A stretch of DNA of 9,140 nt from Muribaculaceae bacterium (GTDB taxonomy: Bacteria > Bacteroidota > Bacteroidia > Bacteroidales > Muribaculaceae), in the NCBI GenBank assembly GCA_022511505.1, contig JAFLTK010000049.1, positions 1 to 9,140 on the forward strand. Direction: 5' to 3'. This document shows positions 1-6,129 of the stretch, one piece after another (position 1 is the stretch's first letter; each line of letters starts with the position of its first letter). The position numbers and the translations under genes were made by a program. The notes under the pieces were generated by a model. The model was not told the origin of the DNA and made no database searches. It worked only from the letters and a program-made list of their open reading frames with translations.

Positions 1-54
1 CATTGAGGCATCGCCTTCTGCTTTACCATCTCCAAAGGTATAGACTCTTTTCAT
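1..54 (-). CDS. ppdK: Pyruvate, phosphate dikinase, N-terminal fragment (runs off the left edge)
   Basis: Only the first 18 codons are present, read right to left from an ATG at 54-52. They translate as MKRVYTFGDGKAEGDASM, which I recognise as the start of the pyruvate phosphate dikinase of Bacteroidales, where the N-terminus reads MKRVYTFG-(N/D)-GKAEG. The enzyme interconverts pyruvate, ATP and phosphate with phosphoenolpyruvate, AMP and pyrophosphate in the cytoplasm, linking glycolysis and gluconeogenesis. The rest of the gene lies outside the window, so no catalytic residue can be checked. A very good Bacteroidetes-type promoter on the same strand at 178-208 supports the start and predicts a leader of roughly 115 bases. 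The identification rests on a short peptide, so it is likely but not certain. Confidence 0.8.
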   Translation of the reverse strand, partial: MKRVYTFGDGKAEGDASM

Positions 55-177
55 TGGTCTGTAATGTTTTGTTAAAAATAAATATACTTATATAACTTTT
101 AGCATTTTGATAGTATTGGCAGCCGATTGGGCTAAGAATGGAGAGGGTTTATTCCTTTTCGGGCCTACTTTAAAGTG

Positions 178-208
178 CAAAAATAGCAAAACTTTTTTGT
201 ATATCAAA
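178..208 (-). promoter_or_regulatory. Bacteroidetes-type promoter for ppdK
   Basis: On the minus strand a -33 TTTG (208-205) is followed after exactly 19 bases by TATTTTTG (185-178), which fits the -7 consensus TAnnTTTG of the Bacteroidetes primary sigma factor. Transcription should begin near 171, giving a leader of about 117 bases before the ATG at 54. The -33 box lies inside one arm of a 13-bp inverted repeat, and the -7 box begins at the last base of the other arm. Confidence 0.75.
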
Positions 209-218
209 AAGTTTTGCT
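178..218 (-). terminator. Inverted repeat with T-tract: possible terminator of the ileS operon and/or operator of ppdK
   Basis: AGCAAAACTTTTT at 185-197 and AAAAAGTTTTGCT at 206-218 are perfect 13-base inverted copies separated by 8 bases. Read on the minus strand, downstream of the operon that ends at 308, the hairpin is followed at once by ATTTTTG (184-178), the pattern of a rho-independent terminator, although the stem is AT-rich. The same bases span the -33 to -7 region of the ppdK promoter, so the repeat could instead be a protein binding site, or serve both purposes. Confidence 0.5.
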
Positions 219-307
219 CGGTATATTTGAAAGTTTTTCTCAGAAATTGAATTTTTGATTATGACAATAAAACAGCAATCATCTCTTAAACTCTGATATA
301 AGGATAG

Positions 308-547
308 TTACTTGATAATATCGATAGTTGCGATAATTTTATCGGGTCGATTAGGAAGGCGTTGCAACAGTCGCGTAGGCTCGACAATAATTGTGCCGTC
401 GACCATTGCCGTTGACGCGGTCTCGATGGTGAACGGTTCAATCGCGCAGTGGCCCGTAGCTGTGTCAAACACCACGACCGAGAGGCCTAAAACCTTCTCG
501 GTTGGCGACTCGAGAACGACTCGCCTTGCAAGAAACCGCTTCTTCAT
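308..547 (-). CDS. Small conserved-looking protein of unknown function, last gene of the ileS operon
   Basis: This 79-residue protein is not one I can name. It begins MKKRFLARRVV and has a hydrophobic strand-like stretch around residues 20-27, then a segment at about 37-55 (IEPFTIETASTAMVDGTII) ending in V-D-G-T-I-I-V. There is no signal peptide, membrane segment or cysteine pair; its only cysteine is C34. The overall look is a small all-beta cytoplasmic protein. The IEPF...ET...VDGTI pattern is vaguely like the N-terminal beta-sandwich of amidohydrolase-type enzymes, but no catalytic domain follows, so this is only a weak impression. Its ATG overlaps the stop of the upstream lipoprotein gene as ATGA (547-544), which implies translational coupling and argues that it is real. 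The opposite-strand ORF over the same bases is less convincing. Confidence 0.65.
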   Translation of the reverse strand: MKKRFLARRVVLESPTEKVLGLSVVVFDTATGHCAIEPFTIETASTAMVDGTIIVEPTRLLQRLPNRPDKIIATIDIIK

Positions 548-1350
548 CTTATAGGCTTAAGTGAAGATTGCCCTCTAAGGGGTATGATAGCATTTTCCGG
601 ACGACGCGTTCTGACTAAACTTATAGAGTCAAGGAAAACGGTTTGGCCGGCTGATGGGGAGACACGTATTGAGCCATAGACTCGCGACGCTCGTTTGTCG
701 GGATTAAGATAAAGATGTGTAGTGTGAATTCCGTCGCCTCGCTGATTGTCGGAGATATAGTCAATTGTGCCGTCGGTATACTCGACAACGATTGTTCGAG
801 GCGACTCCCCGACAAGACCTTTGGCAGCGGTGGTCAGATGATAGGCATCACCACTCTCCCACCCGCGGTCAGACGTAAGATAGAAATTAAGAAACTCTGA
901 GGCCGATCCCGATGTAAATCGTGCCGCCGCCGCTCCCGGCCACAAATCAACCGAGTCGCCGTCAATCGCTTGACGCCGAGCCTGAGGAGATTTCCCGGAG
1001 ATAGCAGAAGTCACACGAGCATCGGCCAACTCTTTATCAAGGTTCTCAAGAATCTTGTCATACACCTCGACATATAGGTCAATATTATGGGTATACCAAA
1101 CGATTGATGAATCAAGCGTTGTCTGGTCGATATTGTGTTTGGCAAGGATTGACTGACGCAATACGCTCTTGAGCGAATCACTGCGATAGGCTCGCGAGTT
1201 AACTTCCACAACGGCATCGCCCTTGTGAATATCGGTCATGACGTCGGCCATCTTGTCGGGCGGCAAGACTCCCTTAGGTACACGGCTACAGGCCGCTATT
1301 AAAACAGCAACCATCATGACCGATAATAGAACTAAGGGACTGCGTGACAT
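544..1350 (-). CDS. DUF4296-family lipoprotein
   Basis: The product is 268 residues when started at the ATG at 1350-1348. A hydrophobic leader (residues 5-20) ends in the lipobox L-I-A-A with lipidated C21, so it is predicted to be secreted by Sec, cleaved by LspA and anchored in a membrane. Residues 24-108 match DUF4296 as I know it from Bacteroidetes: a proline-rich entry, M34-ADVMTDIH-42, a K-H-x-I element at 71-74, and S-S-I-V-W-Y (81-86) followed by a helix ending near L108. Residues about 130-268 look beta-rich and are unassigned. Biochemical function is unknown. The chosen start lies 4 bases after the lspA stop. An in-frame ATG at 1395 would add 15 residues (MCLLKNLNLKKPNNR) and overlap lspA by 41 bases; it supplies more positive charge but is less economical. 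Being the LspA substrate encoded directly after lspA fits the operon. Confidence 0.8.
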   Translation of the reverse strand: MSRSPLVLLSVMMVAVLIAACSRVPKGVLPPDKMADVMTDIHKGDAVVEVNSRAYRSDSLKSVLRQSILAKHNIDQTTLDSSIVWYTHNIDLYVEVYDKILENLDKELADARVTSAISGKSPQARRQAIDGDSVDLWPGAAAARFTSGSASEFLNFYLTSDRGWESGDAYHLTTAAKGLVGESPRTIVVEYTDGTIDYISDNQRGDGIHTTHLYLNPDKRASRVYGSIRVSPSAGQTVFLDSISLVRTRRPENAIIPLRGQSSLKPIR

Positions 1351-1354
1351 CCGG

Positions 1355-1993
1355 TTATTCGGCTTTTTCAGATTGAGATTCTTTAACAGGCACACTCAAG
1401 TACTTGGAATAGAACAAGATGAGCACAATAATGCCTACCGAGATTGCAGCATCGGCAATGTTGAATACCGGTTGGAAGAAAAGGAAATGCTGGCCGCCGA
1501 CAAATGGCATCCAGTCGGGCCACACAAATGAAAATAGCGGGAAATAAAGCATATCGACAACACGACCGAGGAGCACCGGGGCATAACCGCCATCGGGGGG
1601 AAACAAGGTAGCAACCTCAGGGGGCATCGGGTTGTTGAAAATCAGCCCATAAAACAGGCAGTCGATGATATTGCCGGCTGCACCGGCGATGATAGCCGCA
1701 AGACAAACGATGTATCCGCGAGAGAAGGCCGGTTTGCTACAAATCTTTGAAAGATACCAAATCAAAAGGCCAACAATAGTTATGCGAAACAGGGTCAGTA
1801 TATACTTGCTTCCAAGTTCCATGCCAAATGCCATCCCGTTGTTTTCAATGAAATGGAGGAAAAACCAGGGGGTAATTTCAACGCTTTCTCCAAGGTAAAA
1901 ATGGGTTTTGACCCAAATCTTGAGAATCTGGTCAACAACAAGTATCGTCAGAATGATGATACAGGAAAGGGCGGCATTGGAAGGTCTCTTCAT
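1355..1993 (-). CDS. lspA: Lipoprotein signal peptidase (signal peptidase II)
   Basis: This 212-residue inner-membrane aspartyl protease cuts the signal peptide of diacylglyceryl-modified prolipoproteins just before the lipidated cysteine. Family motifs are in order: V-V-D21-Q in the first membrane helix, FIENNGMAFG (48-57), G-N-I-I-D111, R-V-V-D147-M, and F-N-I-A-D181-A-A. D147 and D181 should be the catalytic pair, by correspondence with the VVD and N(I/L)AD aspartates of characterised LspA. Four hydrophobic helices can be seen (about 8-26, 63-81, 93-110 and 178-195). The protein is longer than the roughly 160-170 residues of E. coli LspA because of extra residues between D111 and D147, and again between D147 and D181; this resembles the longer Bacteroidetes form. 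The gene sits 75 bp after the dksA-like gene, across a strong hairpin, and 4 bp before a lipoprotein gene. Confidence 0.95.
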   Translation of the reverse strand: MKRPSNAALSCIIILTILVVDQILKIWVKTHFYLGESVEITPWFFLHFIENNGMAFGMELGSKYILTLFRITIVGLLIWYLSKICSKPAFSRGYIVCLAAIIAGAAGNIIDCLFYGLIFNNPMPPEVATLFPPDGGYAPVLLGRVVDMLYFPLFSFVWPDWMPFVGGQHFLFFQPVFNIADAAISVGIIVLILFYSKYLSVPVKESQSEKAE

Positions 1994-2014
1994 TGGTCAA
2001 TACTAAAGAATTAT

Positions 2015-2057
2015 GAGCAGAGAGATACTTTCCGGACCGGAAAGAGGCTCTCTGCTC
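2015..2057 (-). repeat. Compound inverted repeat (hairpin) between the dksA-like gene and lspA
   Basis: Outer arms GAGCAGAGAG (2015-2024) and CTCTCTGCTC (2048-2057) are perfectly complementary over 10 bases. Inside them CTTTCCGG (2028-2035) and CCGGAAAG (2037-2044) are perfectly complementary over 8 bases around a single A. The two stems are separated only by a 3x3 internal loop, so in RNA they would stack into one long hairpin. It lies in the 75-bp gap just after the dksA-like stop. In the direction of transcription it is followed by a mixed ATAATTCTTT rather than a clean U-tract, so I read it as a partial terminator, RNA-processing or stabilising hairpin rather than a full terminator. Confidence 0.7.
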
Positions 2058-2068
2058 AATAGGGGTTA

Positions 2069-2449
2069 TTAATTCTTGGCGTTCTTGGCCTCAACACTGA
2101 GCGTTGCGTGGGGCACGGCGCGAAGTCGTTCCTTTGGAATCAACTCGCCGGTGACGCGGCAGATACCGTAGGTTTTGTTTTCGATGCGAATGAGTGCGTT
2201 TTTGAGATGCTGGATAAACTTCATCTGACGCTGAGCAAGTTGCCCGGCCTCTTCTTTGCCGAGTGTGCTTGCACCCTCTTCAAGTGTCTTGAATGTAGGA
2301 CAAGTGTCGGCAATATCGTTACCCTCTGAATTGGTTACGTTGGCTTTGAGTACCTCATAATCTTTGAGGGCCTTGTCGAGTTTGGCGAGGATGAGTTCCT
2401 TGAACTCTTCGAGTTCCTCATCGCTATATCGTGTTTTCTTCTCTGACAT
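2069..2449 (-). CDS. DksA/TraR-family RNA polymerase-binding regulator with a degenerate zinc finger
   Basis: The product is 126 residues. DksA-type proteins enter the secondary channel of RNA polymerase and adjust initiation, often together with ppGpp. Residues 8-38 and 55-91 form the two charged helices of an antiparallel coiled coil, and the tip carries N-D45-I-A-D48, which matches the D-P-A-D aspartates of DksA. The C-terminal part YGICRVTGELIPKERLRAVP (94-113) aligns with the DksA zinc-finger signature. Of the four expected cysteines only C97 remains; the others appear as T100, S118 and A121, so zinc is unlikely to bind in the usual way. I recall similar cysteine-poor versions in other Bacteroidetes, so this is probably a lineage feature, not damage. 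The gene starts 36 bp after ileS with no obvious promoter between them, so it should be co-transcribed. Other DksA/TraR paralogues probably exist elsewhere in the genome. Confidence 0.88.
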   Translation of the reverse strand: MSEKKTRYSDEELEEFKELILAKLDKALKDYEVLKANVTNSEGNDIADTCPTFKTLEEGASTLGKEEAGQLAQRQMKFIQHLKNALIRIENKTYGICRVTGELIPKERLRAVPHATLSVEAKNAKN

Positions 2450-2485
2450 AGATTTGGTTAATATATTAGGTTAGACAAAAGTTTC

Positions 2486-5400
2486 TCAAGCAAGGGCAAT
2501 CTTGACCGGCAGATTGATGTCGTCAATCTCAAGGACGGCAACATCGGCGTCGTCAGCGTTGACCTGCTCGATGACGAGCGCAGGAGCAAGCCCCTGATTG
2601 CTGATATAGGCGGCAAATTCTTTCAGAGCATCGTCTGTATCAGCCAATGGATTGAAGGTCAAGGTGATGCGATCGGTGATGTTGTAGTTGCGTTCCTTGC
2701 GGATATTCTGAACGCGGTTGACAATCTCGCGAGCGATACCTTCGCGGCGCAACTCGGGAGTGACTGTCACGTCGAGAGCAATGGTGATATTGCCTTCGTT
2801 GGCAACGAGCCAACCGGGAATGTCTTCGCTATAGATTTCTACGTCGTCAAGGTCGATAACAGCTGGCGTCCCATCGATATCGAGAGTCAACTGCCCGTCG
2901 TGCTCAAAGGCATTGATAGCCTTGTTGTCGAGTGTCTTGAGCATTTCGGCCACTTGTTTCATCATCTTGCCAAGTTTCTTGCCAAGTTTCTTGAAGTCGG
3001 GCTTAACGCGCTTGACAAGCACCGAGTTATCGGGATCGACAAATTCCATTGCCTTGACGTTGACCTCGGTCAGAATCAATTCGCGCATTTTCTCGAGCGC
3101 GGCACGGCGCTTTTCATCGGCAACGGGTACCATAATCTTGGCGAGGGGCTGGCGTACCTTAATGTTAACCTTGCGGCGCAAGGCGAGCACCATCGAGGTG
3201 ATAATCTGAGCAAGTTTCATCGGCTCCTCAAGGTCGAGGTTGATGAGTGCAGCATCGGCCACGGGGAAGTCGGCAAGGTGAACCGAGACGTTGCTTGAAG
3301 CATCGGCAAGATGCAGGTCGCGATAAAGACGGTCGGCAAAGAACGGCGCAAACGGTGCAATCAGTCGCGACAGGGTCTCGAGGCAGGTATAGAGTGTCTG
3401 GTAGGCCGAGAGTTTATCGGTTGTCATCTCACCGCCCCAGAAGCGCTTGCGGTTCAGACGGACATACCAGTTGGAAAGGTCATCGCTGACAAACGAGTTG
3501 ACGGCACGAGCGGCCTTGGTGGGTTCATAGTCGTTAAGGTCCTCGGTAACCTCTTTTACGAGCGAGTTCAATCGCGAGAGAATCCAGCGGTCAATCTCGG
3601 GACGCTCGGCTGCGGGAACTTGCTTAGCCTCGGGGTCAAAACCATCCACATTGGCATAGAGCGCAAAGAATGAATAGGTATTATAGAGCGTTGCAAAGAG
3701 TTTGCGCGAGGTTTCTACGATACCGGCGGGGTCAAACTTGAGGTTATCCCATGGTGCAGAGTTGGAAATCATGTACCAACGCAACGGGTCGGTACCATAT
3801 TGTTCAATAACCTCAAAGGGATTAACCGCGTTGCCAAGACGCTTGGACATCTTGTTACCCTCACGGTCAAGCACAAGACCATTGGAGATAACGGCTTTGA
3901 AAGCGTTTGAGTCAAAGACCATTCCTCCGATAGCGTGGAGCGTGAAGAACCAGCCGCGAGTTTGGTCGACGCCCTCGGCGATGAAGTCGGCCGGGAAGAG
4001 ACGACCGGCGTCAAATTCCTCCTTGTTCTCAAATGGATAATGGATTTGGGCGTAGGGCATCGAGCCGCTGTCAAACCACACGTCGATAAGGTCGAGTTCA
4101 CGGTGCATGGGCGCTCCGCTTGGCGAAACGAGAACGATATTGTCAACGTATGGACGGTGGAGGTCAATGCGGTTGTAATTCTCCTTAGAATAGTCTCCCG
4201 GGACAAAACCGGCCTCACGATAGGGATTTGAGGTCATTACGCCGGCTTCAACCGCCTTTTCGATTTCATTGTAGAGGGTTTGGACGCTGTCGATACAGAT
4301 TTCCTCGCTACCGTCATCGGTGCGCCAGATAGGCAGAGGTGTACCCCAATAGCGGCTACGCGAGAGGTTCCAATCCTGTAGATTTTCGAGCCATTTACCG
4401 AAGCGACCCGAGCCGGTTGATGCCGGTTTCCATTTGATACCCTCGTTGAGTTCGACCAGACGGTCTCGAGCAGCAGTTGTTTTGATAAACCAACTGTCAA
4501 GGGGATAGTAAAGAACGGGCTTGTCGGTGCGCCAGCAGTGGGGATAACTGTGGGTATGCTTTTCGATTTTGAAGACTCGGTCGGCCTGCTTGAGGTGCAT
4601 GCACAGGGCAACATCGAGAGTCTCGGTATCGGCAGTAGCCTCTCGGTCAAAAGCGTTCTTGACATAGCGCCCCTGCCAAGGCTCGTAGAGGTCGGTGTTT
4701 ACCATCTTCTCGACAAACTCGGGGTCGAGGTCCTCCAGACGATAGAAACGGCCGGTCATGTCGACCATGGGACGGATGTTGCCGTCGCGGTCAATCAGAT
4801 GCAACGGAGGGATATTGTTCTGGCGAGATACACGCAAGTCGTCGGCGCCAAAGGTTCCTGCAATGTGCACGATACCGGTACCGTCCTCAGTCGACACATA
4901 GTCACCGGGGATTACGCGGAAAGCACCTTCACCGGGGTTAACCCACGGGAAAAGTTGCTCGTAATGCATGCCGGCAAGGTCGCTGCCTTTGAACGTAGCA
5001 ACAACCTGCCAAGGAATTACCTTGTCGCCTTTCTTATATTCTTCGAGTGGTTTATCCTTGCCCTTGGGATTGAGGACCGACGCTGCAAGAGCCTGAGCCA
5101 CAACGACCGTGACGGGAGAACCGGAATAAGGATTGTAGGTTCTGACGACGTCATAGTCGATTGACGGTCCGACGGCAAGCGCCGTGTTTGACGGCAATGT
5201 CCAGGGAGTGGTTGTCCATGCCAGAAAGAAGGGAGTGCCCCACCCTGTCATTTCCTCCTTGGGGTCGACCATCTTAAACTCGGCGATGCAAGTGGTGTCT
5301 TTCACGTCGCGGTAGCAACCGGGCTGGTTGAGTTCATGGGTACTCAGTCCGGTACCGGCCGCGGGTGAATAGGGCTGGATTGTATATCCTTTATAAAGAT

Positions 5401-5914
5401 AGCCTTTTTTATAAAGTTGGGCAAGCAACCACCAGACCGACTCGATATAGCGGTTGTCGTAGGTGATATAAGGGTCGTTCATGTCAACCCAGTAGCCCAT
5501 TGATGAAGTCAGCGTCTCCCACTCGCGAGTGTATTTCATCACCTCGGCGCGGCAGGCGGCATTATATTCATCAACCGAAATTTTGTGCCCGATATCCTCT
5601 TTGGTTATGCCAAGGTTTTTCTCTACACCGAGCTCGACGGGCAGACCGTGGGTATCCCAGCCGGCTTTGCGTTTCACTTCATAACCCTGCATCGTCTTGT
5701 AGCGGCACACGATGTCTTTAATCGTGCGAGCCATTACATGATGGATTCCGGGCATACCGTTGGCCGAAGGGGGACCCTCAAAAAACACAAACGAGGGGCG
5801 GCCTTTGCTTTGTTTCATCACCAACTCAAAGAGGTTGCTGTCGTTCCAGCGAGCCAGCTCCTCACGGTTGATATCTGCAAGATTCAGGTTCTTGTATTCG
5901 TTAAACTTTGCCAT
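2486..5914 (-). CDS. ileS: Isoleucyl-tRNA synthetase, type 2 (eukaryote-like)
   Basis: This 1142-residue cytoplasmic enzyme joins isoleucine to tRNA-Ile using ATP; the length is normal for a complete IleRS. Class I landmarks appear in order: the HIGH-equivalent P-G56-I-H-H59 inside PPSANGMPGIHHV; G-W-D-T-H-G-L-P (85-92); the CP1 editing domain with WTTTPWTLPSN (233-243) and G-T-G-I-V-H-I-A (345-352) followed by D358-D359; SRSRYWGTPLPIW (518-530); D-V-W-F-D-S-G-S (611-618); D-Q-T-R-G-W-F (650-656); and K-M-S-K-R (688-692). The anticodon-binding domain follows from about 790. The signature reads GxHH, not HxGH, the swapped form reported in part of the IleRS2 group; IleRS2 is known for low mupirocin sensitivity. 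The usual C-terminal four-cysteine zinc module of IleRS1 is not visible. It is the first gene of the minus-strand operon. Confidence 0.97.
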   Translation of the reverse strand: MAKFNEYKNLNLADINREELARWNDSNLFELVMKQSKGRPSFVFFEGPPSANGMPGIHHVMARTIKDIVCRYKTMQGYEVKRKAGWDTHGLPVELGVEKNLGITKEDIGHKISVDEYNAACRAEVMKYTREWETLTSSMGYWVDMNDPYITYDNRYIESVWWLLAQLYKKGYLYKGYTIQPYSPAAGTGLSTHELNQPGCYRDVKDTTCIAEFKMVDPKEEMTGWGTPFFLAWTTTPWTLPSNTALAVGPSIDYDVVRTYNPYSGSPVTVVVAQALAASVLNPKGKDKPLEEYKKGDKVIPWQVVATFKGSDLAGMHYEQLFPWVNPGEGAFRVIPGDYVSTEDGTGIVHIAGTFGADDLRVSRQNNIPPLHLIDRDGNIRPMVDMTGRFYRLEDLDPEFVEKMVNTDLYEPWQGRYVKNAFDREATADTETLDVALCMHLKQADRVFKIEKHTHSYPHCWRTDKPVLYYPLDSWFIKTTAARDRLVELNEGIKWKPASTGSGRFGKWLENLQDWNLSRSRYWGTPLPIWRTDDGSEEICIDSVQTLYNEIEKAVEAGVMTSNPYREAGFVPGDYSKENYNRIDLHRPYVDNIVLVSPSGAPMHRELDLIDVWFDSGSMPYAQIHYPFENKEEFDAGRLFPADFIAEGVDQTRGWFFTLHAIGGMVFDSNAFKAVISNGLVLDREGNKMSKRLGNAVNPFEVIEQYGTDPLRWYMISNSAPWDNLKFDPAGIVETSRKLFATLYNTYSFFALYANVDGFDPEAKQVPAAERPEIDRWILSRLNSLVKEVTEDLNDYEPTKAARAVNSFVSDDLSNWYVRLNRKRFWGGEMTTDKLSAYQTLYTCLETLSRLIAPFAPFFADRLYRDLHLADASSNVSVHLADFPVADAALINLDLEEPMKLAQIITSMVLALRRKVNIKVRQPLAKIMVPVADEKRRAALEKMRELILTEVNVKAMEFVDPDNSVLVKRVKPDFKKLGKKLGKMMKQVAEMLKTLDNKAINAFEHDGQLTLDIDGTPAVIDLDDVEIYSEDIPGWLVANEGNITIALDVTVTPELRREGIAREIVNRVQNIRKERNYNITDRITLTFNPLADTDDALKEFAAYISNQGLAPALVIEQVNADDADVAVLEIDDINLPVKIALA

Positions 5915-5935
5915 ATAGCAATAAGGATATTATCG

Positions 5936-5954
5936 TTGCAAAAAATTTTTGCAA
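5936..5954. repeat. Perfect inverted repeat at the predicted ileS transcription start
   Basis: TTGCAAAAA (5936-5944) and TTTTTGCAA (5946-5954) are perfect 9-base inverted copies around A5945. The repeat overlaps three bases of the predicted ileS -7 box and covers the predicted start point near 5945, a suitable place for a repressor or for a short leader hairpin. Its AT-rich make-up raises the odds of a chance match. Confidence 0.4.
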
Positions 5955-5959
5955 AGGTA
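5952..5959 (-). promoter_or_regulatory. Predicted -7 box of the ileS operon promoter
   Basis: The minus strand reads TACCTTTG here, an exact match to the Bacteroidetes -7 consensus TAnnTTTG. It lies 38 bases upstream of the ileS ATG, giving a predicted start near 5945 and a leader of about 30 bases. I do not see a clear TTTG -33 box at the expected 19-21 bases upstream, so the call rests on the -7 box and position. No other good promoter is seen in the operon, so it probably drives all five genes. Confidence 0.6.
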
Positions 5960-6063
5960 GTAAATAATTAGGATTTAGGAGATAATAATGTTGATTTTTT
6001 TGCTACATATATCTAAAAACCCCTATTAAAGCCGCGTTTTTACTGCAATATCAGTGGCCATTT

Positions 6064-6094
6064 TTTGATTATTGAAATATTATTTATAAATTTG
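6064..6094 (+). promoter_or_regulatory. Bacteroidetes-type promoter of the pectate lyase gene
   Basis: TTTG at 6064-6067 is followed after 19 bases by TAAATTTG at 6087-6094, both exact matches to the Bacteroidetes -33/-7 consensus. Transcription should start near 6100, leaving a leader of about 30 bases, AT-rich and without a Shine-Dalgarno sequence, before the ATG at 6130. This rules out the GTG at 6094, whose G is the last base of the -7 box, as the translation start. Confidence 0.8.
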
Positions 6095-6129
6095 TGGCAA
6101 AATTTAACCTTAAACCATTGAAAATTTTC

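Noticed and set aside
33..40. TACCTTTG on the minus strand inside the ppdK fragment
   Set aside because: It matches the -7 consensus but lies within coding sequence, has no partner box that can be checked, and encodes the conserved Y-T-F-G residues.
312..554. Plus-strand 80-residue ORF over the small unknown gene
   Set aside because: It lies opposite the 79-residue minus-strand frame, which has an ATGA overlap with its operon neighbour and a more protein-like composition. A TATATTTG at 222-229 could serve as a plus-strand -7 box, but its only TTTG partner is 22 bases away, so I kept only the minus-strand gene.
2900..4231. Several long plus-strand and alternate-frame ORFs inside ileS
   Set aside because: They are shadows of a complete, motif-rich IleRS reading frame; none has a recognisable domain, and their composition reflects the codon pattern of the opposite strand.
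5915..6129. Possible T-box, riboswitch or tRNA in the ileS-lyase intergenic region
   Set aside because: Apart from the promoters and inverted repeats listed I see no conserved stem set, T-box-like sequence or tRNA cloverleaf; the predicted ileS leader is only about 30 bases.
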